DNA from: Platycnemis pennipes
Taxonomy: Eukaryota > Arthropoda > Insecta > Odonata > Platycnemididae
DNA: 64,000 nucleotides
Direction: 5' to 3'
NCBI GenBank assembly: GCA_933228895.1
Contig: OW121848.1
Location: 138,340,615-138,404,614 of the forward strand
The notes below the pieces were generated by a model. The model worked only from the letters and a program-made list of their open reading frames with translations. It was not told where the DNA came from and did not search any database. Below, piece by piece: positions 13,501 through 25,500 of the stretch. Position 1 is the first letter of the stretch, and every line of letters starts with the position of its first letter. The position numbers were made by a program, and so were the translations under genes.

Positions 13501-16500
13501 ACCTCTTCATATTGACGTAATTGCTCTCTTTTACATCCTTCACAACCTGTTCCATGTATCTCGTATGCCATTTCTAATCTTCCTGTTCAGTTTTCCCTCA
13601 ATAATTGTCTTCGTCAGGCAATTGTGTCCTAAGATATGGCTCATTAAGTTGTCCCTTCTTCTTTTTAGGCCTTTCAGTAGACTTCTCTTTTCTCCCATTC
13701 TTCTTAGGACTTCCTCATTACTTACTCGGTTGATCCATTTCATCTTCATCATTCTTCTGTAATGCCACATATCGAATGCTTCCACCCTTTTCTTATCCGC
13801 AGCTGCCATCATCCATGCCACAATTATTCGATTATAAATTTGAAACATTAAAATCAATGTAAAAATTGTAATTTAATGGAGCTGTAGCTTTATACTTAAA
13901 CAGACAACCACAAAATATAATAATAATATTTTATGCATAAATTGCAATTATAGTATTCAAGGTAAGTATCTGAATATATGAGTTATAATTTACATATGTT
14001 CAACTTTGATATTTGAATTTGAGCAACCCCTTAGTTTGAGAAACGATATCTTCCAAAACAGGAAACCAATTATTATGCAGTTAAATGTCTCTTATAGAAT
14101 GTTCATTTCTACACTATGTAAATAAATTTTTTGTCACCTTAGGTAAAAATGTACTAAATTTTATTTGGATTGAAAAGGTTTTTGGGACTTACAATCCAAT
14201 GACCATGATTTGAAGGATGTGAAGGATTTCTAAAGGTATGCAAACAAAACTTTCACTCATTATCTTATCACCTCAAATTGAATATGAATACACCATTCTT
14301 AATTTAAATATAAAAATAACTGGAATCACTCCACTAATGTTATGAAAAGCTTGTTTAGAGTACGACACTTTGCTGCTCAACACCAAGGCAGCATCATTTT
14401 TACTACATTTTACTAAACTCCTCTTCATTTGGTCATCATTCAATAGCAAATAGTGACACTATCATATATGCTTAGTTAAATTACAAGATACTTCAAACAC
14501 ACATGCCATCTCTAGATAATAGGTAAAATAGCATGTAGAAATACTCCATTCCTTTAGTTATGGAGTTATGATAATCGCTGACCACACATGTTGCCATTTC
14601 CATACTCTCACCCACATAAATTCATCCAAAATTTAAACTTTAAAGATTTTTATTAGCAAATATAATCAGAGATTTCATGAGAGCTTAGTACAGAAAAGTA
14701 ACAATTAAAAGAGGTTTTGCCTACTTTAATGCTCAATGATTTATTAATTAACAATTGATTAACTTTAATTTAAATTTAGTTTTAAAATACAGAGTAATGC
14801 TGGCAGTTTAATTGATAAGACTAAAAACATTAACACAGTGAAAATAACGAAAGCATGAACAAAAATTTCATATTTAAGAACTGTCTTCGTCAGGCTGATA
14901 ACAACTTCAATTTAATTGTTCTTGGAATGAGTTCCTTCCATATTTTACAAGTAAATATATTCTACCCCAAAGTAAATAGACAAATGTCCCATGACATTAA
15001 CAGAATGTGTCAAAGTGGGCAATTTTTGATGATTTTTGAAATTACTCTCACAACTCATGTCTTAATGAATTTTGAAGATGAAATATTTCCTGTGACTCTT
15101 GGCCAACGTTAAGAACAAATTACCATACCTCTGGACCACCAACATGAAGTATTTAGTCAAAAGTTACATAACAGTTTACATAAGTTATTTAGTCAAAAAC
15201 AATTCTTAAACATGACTATGCATTTTTTAAAAATAATTAGTAGTAGGTTAAAAATCTAGTAATAGTAGTAAACATAAATAAATCTGTCAATGTCTTTCTA
15301 CTGCACTTGCACTTCCCACTTTTTACCAACTTGGCAGGATCTCTACAATCTCACCCTATTCTATCACTGATATTATAAAACGTGGTCCGGATAAGGCAAA
15401 AAGTCATTATCTTTTAATCAATATTGTTTGAAGTAGGATTTAAACCCATGATGCTCAGTTTACACAAAGTTTGAGAATGCCAGTCAATGGGGGCATTTAC
15501 TTGTAACTGCAATCGCAATTTTATACATGAAATTGTTAGATGGAAACCAAAAACGAACTTCAGAGAAAAATTAATCTTCTAACTAGAGCCATTCATTCAT
15601 AAATTTAAATATGCAAAAGGCGACACCCACTGCATGAGATGCACTAAGAATTATATGTTATCCAGCTCCCCTCCTAGACTGCTTCGGTGCAAAAACTGGA
15701 GGGGAAGTGGAGGTGGGGACAGGTGGACTGCGTACACAGCTCCTGCGCATCTTGTAAATAGCTCAAAATAACCGAACAACGAAATTCATGTCGGTACTTT
15801 TCGAATACATGTTGGCATGAATAATTTGGTACTGAGGTTTATATACTTTTTCACAACTTATGATGTAGTTGAATGTGCAATGCTTCCTGAAATACTCCAC
15901 ATGGAGACTAAAAACTGCTTTAGAATCAGCTATGTGTCCGTGATTGTGATTGGGCGAAGAAGCAGCGCAGTCTGTTTTGATTGGACGAAGGAATGATGTA
16001 TGAGTCTTTTGCACGCCAACTCAACCAAAAGGGTTAAAAAAATAAAGTTTTTCACTGCTTATAACTCAAGAACTATGTGACGGATTGAAGAACAGAAAAA
16101 TACAAGTGCTTTTATTTTACAAAGCTTATCAGACTCTGCATAAAAAAATTATGGTAAACTTAGTCCATAGCTTAAAGGGAGGTATGGATTTGGAAGATCA
16201 CATTATAAGCACTTTCAATGCAATGACAATGATTTCTCTTGCTAAAGAAAATAGCAGATTTAAAATGGCAAAGTATTTTTTGCCCAATTCCGCTTAGTAA
16301 ACTGTCAAAGTTTCACATGATGATGAACACTATTTCAAGTAAATTAATACACTGCACACACAAAAACCTAATAAAACATTTTTTTCCCTTCCGGACTTCC
16401 AATAGAAAAGTGGGTTCATCTTAAAATTGGATACAAAATTTTATATTTCAATTGGATATCAATATATAAACTGCAATAAAGACAGCGTCCTTGGATTCCT

Positions 16501-19500
16501 TGGATTCAGAGCAATTTTACAAGGGAGCATTAATTTTCTGCTGGTTAGATATATCAATTCAGCTATGATCACAACCTTATTATTAAACTTCATCACTTAG
16601 GATCGGAGTAAAGCAATGAATGAGTCTTAGTTTTCCTCAGACCACAGACAATATGAATATGTCTTAGTTTTCTATCGATTAGAGATTTGAATTAATGAAA
16701 TTAGTTCACTAGTAACTTTGTGGAATTCCACGTTGAAAATCGATTCATTCATAACTTTTACTTGTGAAGAAATCGATTTGAATTAAGTTACAATCACATA
16801 CTTAAAGGTGGGTTTACATGTAGCAATTGACAGCGACCCCCCATTTGCATGTGTGAACACCTACTGCGATGTGAGTTCAGGTCGATACTGGGCGTTAGTT
16901 TAACACTTTTGGTCCACATTCAAGCTATTAGCGAAGTCAAAAATTTCAATTACCTAAATTTTTCCCATGTTGAGTTCCAAAAGAGTGTCTTATAATCAGG
17001 TCTTAGATTTGTGCAAATACAGTACATACTATAATAAGGATACATCAACTTAGTTCCACTTACCATTGATTTTACACTTTTTTTTAGATAAATTGCTTCA
17101 CAAACATGATATGAAAAAGGATCAAGATAAGAATACCACGAACGCTTAGCAGTTGCTCAGAAGTTAAAGAATACCTGACTAATTGAAACACAAACAACTA
17201 CATTTCTATTACTCTTTTCATGCTATTTCATAACTTTTTTTAAATGATCAGAATTCGACAAGTACCTGAAAAATTATAAAACATTAAGTCTGGAACTTAC
17301 ACAACTTATAATTTTTTAATGATAAACAAGGCCTTACATTTATTTATTAGTAACCCTAATATTTTGTTTGATAAGGCACTAGGGAAGTGATATGCATCAC
17401 ATAAATGAGTGAAAACATAAGATTTAGAATGTAATTATCAAAAATGAATTTCAGTGAACTTATCAGAGAGCCATCATATTTTAAAATGAGTGCATTATTT
17501 CCTAAAGTGTGTCAGAGCCATGCTGTTCTACATAATCATCTCCAAATTTGTGACATAAATACAAAGGCACATACAATTTTTCACTAATATTCATTAATGA
17601 ATGTACTATGAGGGTCCACTCTGGTGACAAGTGAATTTGATTGGAACTGCACTTGAACAAGACTTCAATTACTATTTTTCATTAGTTTCACAATGGTGTA
17701 ATGCAAATTCAAAATGTAGGCAATAAGGCATAAGTAATATTCTCCTCAATTTAAAAATTGTAATTCTACAATCAATACAGCCAGGCATCTAAGTAGTAAC
17801 TTCAAATTTGCTCAGTGATTTCCCCAGCCATGCCAGATATGAATATCCATGTGAGTGCTCTAACCTGTATGATCTTCTGGAAAAGCTAAAGCATACAACA
17901 ACAAGAAGCAGTCATTACTATTACCTGCCTACCCTACTAGAGAAAAACATTGTAAATGTATTTTTTACACCACTAAAAATCCTATAATGATGCATATATT
18001 TTGTATATCACACCAATAATTCCTACAGATGCATCATTCCACAATCATTCCCCATTTTCCTCTAATCCCAACTCCCTGGAATTGAAATAATCTCTAAAAA
18101 TAGTGTATGTCAGCACATTATATACTTGAGAGAAGAGTAATCAACAGAGGGTTAGAAAGAAAATGCACCCAGCTCAAATAGAATCACGAAGCTATAACCA
18201 TTCAAACTTCATTGATAAACAGAGTTATTTAAATTTTCACCATTTTATATACTCCTATACTTCTAAAGGCAATAATGCACATATGTTAGAAAGTATTAGC
18301 ACAAAGACAATCACAGATGGTAGCCCATTTACAAAAAACACTGCTGCAAAATAAGCAGTTTTCATGCAAAAAGCAAAGGTAAAACTAAAACAATGTGATA
18401 AAATGAAAGGGCAGAATGTATTTTCTTTGTTAAATAATATAAAATACTCCAGTCCACAAGGAATGATTGGTCAGGACCATTAGTTCCAGCAAGATGGAAA
18501 ACTATTTATACTACTTACGATGGAATAAGGGGTGGTGGGAGTCCAGCTCCTCCCTGGGGCCTGCCAGGAGGCATTGGTGGCATGCCTCCGCCACCTGGTC
18601 TCGATGGGATTGCTGGGGCTGGCCGCCCAGTCGCCTGTGGAGGTATTGGGGGGGCTCGGGCTCCGCCACTCATGCCCCCTGGCATGCCCCCCATTCCTCC
18701 TCCCATTCCCCCCATACCACCCATTGGTGGCCCTGAGCTGGCTGGTGCCATCCTGCGTGGTCCACCAGGTGATGGAGGGGAGAGCCTGAAAATGTGCAAA
18801 GGCTGTACCGCTTTTTCGTGGAGAGAATCGCCACTTATCGAGCGGACATAACCATGCCTATGGTGCAGTTCAGTGCAGGTTTTCCAAAATGTGCTCTCAA
18901 TACAATATATTATTTTCCCTGATTGGATTTAATACTAATCGTGTTTAAATTTTAATTGGACTCACAAAAAACCTATCAGTTCAAAATTAGCATGTATCAC
19001 AACATGAGTTAACTTTCATATGTGATCACTCATGTGAAGGAAATAAAAAAAGCTGGGGAAAGTAACACCAAAATGAAAGTAAATTAAGAATAAATTACTC
19101 CAAATGATTCTGGCATATGGGAAATAAGGCAGAAGAAATTTGTACTTGTGTCTTAATGCAGTTGAATCTAATAGTATACTTAGTTGTATCCTTGTAATAT
19201 AATACCTATCTAGAAATACATTCAGCAAAGAGCAAAAAATTAGAGGAAAATGTTCTCTCAATTTTAAGCCTCCAATCATTTCATGGCAACAGGTGTAATG
19301 GGTGTACTACAACAGCATGATTAGCCATGAGAAATAAAACTTGTGGGACAATTACAGCAAATAGTGGACACTATCCATCAATAAGAGGCGCAGAACTCAT
19401 TTACTAACTGAACCAATGATGGCTTTTAAATATAAAGGGGAGGTAAGGATGATTAGTATAATTCACAGTGTATGTAAATCAAGGGCTGCAGAGAACTGAA

Positions 19501-22500
19501 GCTCAAGGTTAATGGACAGACCTACCAGTAAGTTGAGGGGTAATAAGGTTGTGAAGGGAACTATTTCAGTGAATTTGTATTTGTCACAAAACAAAATCAT
19601 ATGAAAAATATGGAAATGGTTGAAGAAGGTGGAGCAGAGAGTTGTTAACACCATCTTTTTTGATGCTCTCAAAATTTTTTTTAAATCTAGATAAATCAAA
19701 CTGTATCTGGTTCAAAGGTCTTCTACTCCAAGATGTGAAAGAACAGGAAGAGAGTAGGGAGATGTATCAACAGCCATTCTCTGCAGAAGAACACTGTTAA
19801 AGGGTTATAGGGCATGTCTCTGGGCAACATCACCCTTTGAGAGACAGACTTTGATTAACATCAACTGCATGCTATCATGGGAAATGGAGGAAAAAATTTC
19901 ACACTAGAAGATGCTGAGTGTATGATTCAAAGACAATGAGAAAAGTGACACATCATTATAGGTGTTTATCTTGAGGCATTTCTCCTGATGTAGGGAAATT
20001 CTTCATGAAGTACCCCACAAAGAAGATATACTGAGATGAAATGTATTTCATTCAAATTCCAACAAAAGCCTTATGATTTTACTGCCAATATGCATATTTA
20101 AAGTGGTTTCATAGCAAGACATACAAAGTATTAATTGCTAGGATGGATAGTGTTGTGGCTAGCATGTCAGCTTTGAAAGTTATGTTTACATGCTACCTTT
20201 TCCTATCTTACTTTTATCCTTTTATGAATTATTAAATTACCAGACCAATACATTTTTGCAACAAAAGGCAGAAAATAAATTCCAATCTCTTGATGCCAGT
20301 GGACAAATCAAATATCATGATATGCTCAGGGCAAGCTTACATAACATGTATATGCTGGCAATTAAGTGCATGATTTACCAGTGACATCTACTCATTCACC
20401 CTTGATGAGAGAACAGTGCAATTTGTGTTGTGATACTATATGTAGATGCTGTGAAAAACTTAATTATGAGATTCACAAAAATATGAATACAGTGCTGAGA
20501 GAAGGTGCTATACACGATGTGTGCATTTTTACCTAGCAGACTACCAGGCACAAAACTATTAACTACAACAAGTACTGGCAGGGGGCATTTCCTCATTACA
20601 TACACAAACTGTGCATCTCAAACCTGCTAATGCATCACAGAGTGAAAAGATTTTATTATTTAACCTGTATAAGTACCTACTTGGTCAAAACCTAATCTCT
20701 GACCTCACATTCTTCAATAAGATTGCTGATGAATTTCTACCACAAGGTCAAACAGTCGAACAGAACCATGATCTGGAAATGCTTAATCACCTCCATTAGA
20801 AAATCAAGAGGAAATTGCCAAAATTTTTGAAGAAGCAGTCCTGGTTTCATCACTGTGACAGTGCACCTGCTCATCCATCCATCAATATCTTTGACTTTTG
20901 CTAGAAATATGAACTTTGTTCTCCCCCAACCACTGTACTCATTTCACTTAGCCCCCACTGACTTTTCCCTGTTTCTCTAATTACTTAGATTACGCTGAAA
21001 GGAAGGTGATGTTCAGGTAATTGAAGAAATAAAACAAAATTCAATGTGGGTGCTATTTTGATGACTGGATTCCAAAATTACATTTTAATTTACCACTGCA
21101 ATAACTTGATCACACCATAATTCAAATTAAAAACCATTCCTTATAATCTTATATGCTGTACTTTTGTACAGTCCTGGCCAAAAAACTCGGAGAACCCACG
21201 GGCGCTGTTCGAAGCAACTTCCACGTGAATTTTGAAAGTCCGTCTCATTCAACGATATGGCAACCCCTGGAAGAAGGAAGCCCCAAGTGGAAGGGGGAGG
21301 AACGAATGTGTTTTCGGGTTGTGGGTCAAATTCCAGGGTTGACTGTGATACCTACTCTCTTGTTACGTCCCCTCACTTCGTCCACTGCAATTGTACTTTT
21401 GAATGCTCTCGGCAGGTCGGTGTGGGGCTGTTTCATTAGTCGACGAGGAGTTAACATGCTTAGAGCTTGCGATGATCTTTCTGGACAGCGGGAATGCAAT
21501 TCATAAATTTTCATCATCCGAGCTTCGGATGCGTTCTTTATAACATATGCTGAGTCACGAGCCTGCTTCATTTGATTATTCCAGAATATATCATTTGTAT
21601 TATTAGTGAGCTCTTCAATTAAAATATGTGGATCAATTACTTTCACTAGCTTTTGTGCCGCAAATCGCACACAATTGAGATATACCTTGTGGTATATTAA
21701 TGGTTTTACTAGTGGTCATGCCAATTGCCGTATGTTTTTGCCAGGTTTGCACCCGAAGAGTAGGCCTTTGAAAAATATCGATTTAAAATTATTAACACTT
21801 AGATAATTATATGCAGACTACTGGAAATTTAGGAAATACTAATATAATAATTTCTATGACATTTGTTGCAGTTGAAACTTCAATGAGTTATTGCACATTA
21901 GTCATTTCCTTTCTATTAGAGAGTATAAGGTATTTCCTAACTGATGAAGGCGTACCGTTTAGACGAAAATTGTAGTGGGTTTATATATACGAGGAGCAAG
22001 TTAGGAAAAGACAGAAAACATTGTGGATTGTCGGTTCAAGTTTCAGGGTGGCACCATCCCCTCGTAAGAGAATACTTTCAAGGGGCCCTTTTTACTGAAC
22101 ACAATTTAATAACAGCGCCTTCGTCAGTTTCGAAGCCCATTTTCCACATAGCTTGCCGAGCATTCAACCAGTCGTCACCGCTCTATTGCTTGCGTGAATG
22201 TGCTAGTGGTATACTGTTTGATTTCTACCCACTCAAATATTTCAACATCAATAGTGTTCGAAGTTCGTTTCGTTTGAAATGCCACCCCTCACTCCGAGAA
22301 GAAGGAATCAGGTGGTTTGCTTATTGGAAGCAAATTCATCGTGCATGGAGATTACCCGAAGAATGGATGTTGCTCCTTCAACAATAACCAGATTAATGGC
22401 AAGGTGGGAGGAGGAGCACTCAGTTCAAAACAGAAAATGTCTTTTCGTCCATAAATATTATTTTACTGTAGAACTCCTGATCTTTTTGCCCCAGATCGTG

Positions 22501-25500
22501 CACAAATTGGAGCCGCGCAGCGCGATGAGCTGGAGTCAAAATTTCCTTTATGGCCGATCTTCTGCTTTACAAATCAGTCGTCGAGATCTTCCACCGAACT
22601 GTTCTCAAACTTGTCGGGGAATTCATTGTAAATCGAGCATCATTTGATGTCGTGAACAGGTTATCCATCACGTAGTGCACAAGCCACTCGTCATCTTCAG
22701 CCATGGTGATTCTTCGTCTGCCATAACCCTCTCTTCTTTGAACTGAGTGCTCCTCCTCCCACCTTAGCACCACAATATACATAAATTGAGGACCCTAAAC
22801 TCCCAATTACAAGGGATTATCAGGCACTGTGGCCATTGATGTTATTTAAAAGAATAGTATGGGAAAACTATTAAAAAAACCTTCCAATCAAGAAAAATAC
22901 TGTATTTCTGAGATTTAATCCAAAATCATTGCAGACCATCTGTCACGCAAAAGTACAGAATCCACCAAGGAAATTACTTTTCCAATAGGATTATATCTAT
23001 GCCCCATTACAACACCAAAAGCTAAGTTTCCAACACCCATGCACCAACAGGCATAAATATGAACTAGGTTACATGCAACGTACACACCTTGGGTTGTCCA
23101 ACCCAGAGCGAAGCCAGTCATCTCTCACTGGAGGCGGCACAGGAGTGCTAACAGTTGCCATTGAAACATCACCAATGATACGCAAGGCTTCCTTGCATGC
23201 ATGATACATTCGAAGCATCTCTTCTCTCTTCAAAGCCTCTTCAGGTGATTCTTCCATCATGCTTGCCTGTGTTGAGCAAATTAACACAAAATTAAAGACA
23301 ATAAATTACTTTAAATGAGGCCATAGGGAAGATAATAAAACCATAAGCTTTAAAACATTATTGGTCGATTGTGGCAGCCAAAGCTGTGATTTCATAATCG
23401 AGTTCACCAGAAAAAAAGGCTTGAGGCATGTGAAGAAGGCAAGTAGCTTAATTTCTTCTACTTTAATCTTCTTTAGTTCCCCATCATGTAACAAGACATC
23501 TAATGTTACATTACATTCAAAGTTAATGTAATATAGTTGTATATACGGGTGTACCCCGTGCACTTTACCAGGTGTGACACCTGACGTTTCGTGGCTGTTG
23601 CTGGTCACTTTATCAAAGGGAATGAATTATCTGTCGAGTTGGTAGAGTTTATGTTGTGGTTTCATGGAGGGAAAACGATGGGAAGGGGAGGAGTGGAAGG
23701 AGTAGTCATTGAATTTTTATTTAGGTTCAAAGCAGGGTCCCACGTGTTAGAAACTGCCCGAGAGGTGAGAAGGACGAAACACCATTTCAAGTGGAAGGAG
23801 TGTATGAGATACCATGCCAAACTTACGATAAGAAACATATCGGTGAAACCGGAAGCTCAGTATAAACCCACTTAGAAGAACACCAGCGGGCTATTCGACT
23901 GGGACAACCCTTCAAATCGGCAGTAGCAGAACATGCAGCCTCGGGATTTGAGAATGACCTCAAGCAAACAAATATAATCGCGAAGGTGAAAACTTCAAGC
24001 CCTTGCTGATCCACGAAGCTTTGGAGATAATAGAATGCAAACAAAATTACAATAGGGACTGTGGCCTCCAAATCAGCCACATGTGAGACCCTGCTTTGAA
24101 CCTAAATAAAAAAAGTGAGCGTAAACGGATTTCAATAAATCATAATATAAAGGAAATCATCAATGTCAATAAATCATAATATAAAGGAAATCATCAATAT
24201 CAATAAACCATAATATAATTTCAGGAAATTCTTTGAAATTCTAGATTAGTACCCAAAATTCCCCTCTAATTCCAGGTGTTGACCTGAAGGTTGATCTTTG
24301 ATAGGTGAGAGTAGAGCTCAACCCAAACTAAGCCATTGGCGTGTGAAATTCACACATTCAGGGTAGGCGGGACAGTTCCTTTCCCTGGGGCCTTATGCTC
24401 GAAATTCTGTACGTATACGAAAGAGAAATTTCGTGCGAGTCATGTGGTACCAACTGGCACGGCAGAGGAAATCGGTATGCTCGAAGCGCGGATCGGGTGA
24501 ATTCGAATGGCCCTTCAGCTCGAAGCGCGGATCGGGTGAATTCGAATGGCCCTTCAGCTCGTACGCCCGGGACCGGACGAGTTCATATACGAACGGAGAA
24601 GTTGAGAGACAATATGGCAGCTGCGATGTTTCGTCTTCTTCTACTCAATCACGAAGAAGAGAATTTACAAGAGGAAAGGCCTCAGCGAATCATGCGAGTA
24701 AGGATTTTTCCATTTTCTTTGGAAGATAACAAATTTAGAAGGCTGTATAGAATACCTAAGGACATAGCAGCTGATTTGATAAGGGAACTGACTCCTTTCC
24801 TAAGAGCACCTTCTCGATTATCAGCAATAAGATAAAGCGAAAATACTTGAAAATGTAAAAAAAAAACTCTACTGACCTTCCACAAGCTCTAACAAAATGA
24901 GCTTCTGATCCTCCCTGATCTTTGGAATTTTTACCGTAAACGATGTTACTTCCATTATGAAAGTGGTGGTGGAAGCGGAAGTTGTTGAAAATGCATTATT
25001 TCAGAATGCATAGAGACGAACAGCATTATGAAGTTCATGGCAAATAATTGAATCAAGGCTGTGATTGGCTGTGCCTTCTCGCATAGCAACGTAGACCAAC
25101 GTTGCCACATAGTGTCGTATGAAAGCCGTGTTCCCTCGCACGGTCGGATCCACATGTGCCTCGAGCATACCGATCTTCCATTCGTATGCACCCCATACGG
25201 ATTCCGCCGTGCGAACGAGAGCCATACAAACGGGAACTCTTATACTTTTGAGCATAAGCCCCCTGGGCCACCTGCGATTTCCTTCAAAGTTCTGACATGC
25301 AGAAAATCGAATCGCAAGGATTTTAGATGGGGGTGTCCAAAGGCTCTTGCCCGAAAAATCACCCACACACCCTGCATAACAATTAAACCCACAACCCTTA
25401 GTCATGCTTTTGACATGACCTAAGGGACATAATCATGTTGGTAGGCCTCATTGTCATTATGTTTTCAAAATGATACAGATGGAAAAAATGAGAAGCATAT

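Larger units (their letters stand above)
21169..22790. mobile_element. Tc1-like transposon, rearranged
   Basis: The left end, CAGTCCTGGCCAAAAAACTC just after TA at 21167-21168, looks like a Tc1-family terminal repeat. Transposase fragments lie at 22279-22429 (plus) and 22437-22770 (minus). The matching right terminal repeat was not found, so the right limit is set by the last coding sequence. The stretch 21330-21670 has a 114-codon minus-strand frame that I do not recognise. Confidence 0.6.
24388..25262. mobile_element. PIF/Harbinger deletion derivative
   Basis: The left end is GGGCCTTATGCTCGAAA and the right end, reverse-complemented, is GGGGCTTATGCTCAAAA. CTG flanks both sides, which fits a 3-bp target duplication. 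Sub-terminal blocks are also inverted, with ATCGGTATGCTCGA near 24471 and again near 25166 on minus. Inside is only the start of a Harbinger-type nuclease. At 875 bp it is too short to be autonomous. Confidence 0.72.

Noticed and set aside
16804..16880. Second copy of the 51.5-kb MITE
   Set aside because: Only a short GGTTTACA-like word is shared and no opposite end was found.
18467..18851. Plus-strand and other open frames rich in Ser, Trp or Pro over 18467-18851
   Set aside because: They are shadows of the minus-strand dynamin proline-rich exon, whose GC-rich codons keep other frames open.
21326..21670. 114-codon minus-strand open frame
   Set aside because: Helical and charged in appearance, but no family recognised and no splice or promoter context. 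Kept only as a note within the Tc1 region.
25001..25405. 134-codon minus-strand open frame with Cys residues at its start
   Set aside because: It spans the right end of the Harbinger element and flank, and no domain is recognisable. Its middle is formed by the inverted sub-terminal repeat.
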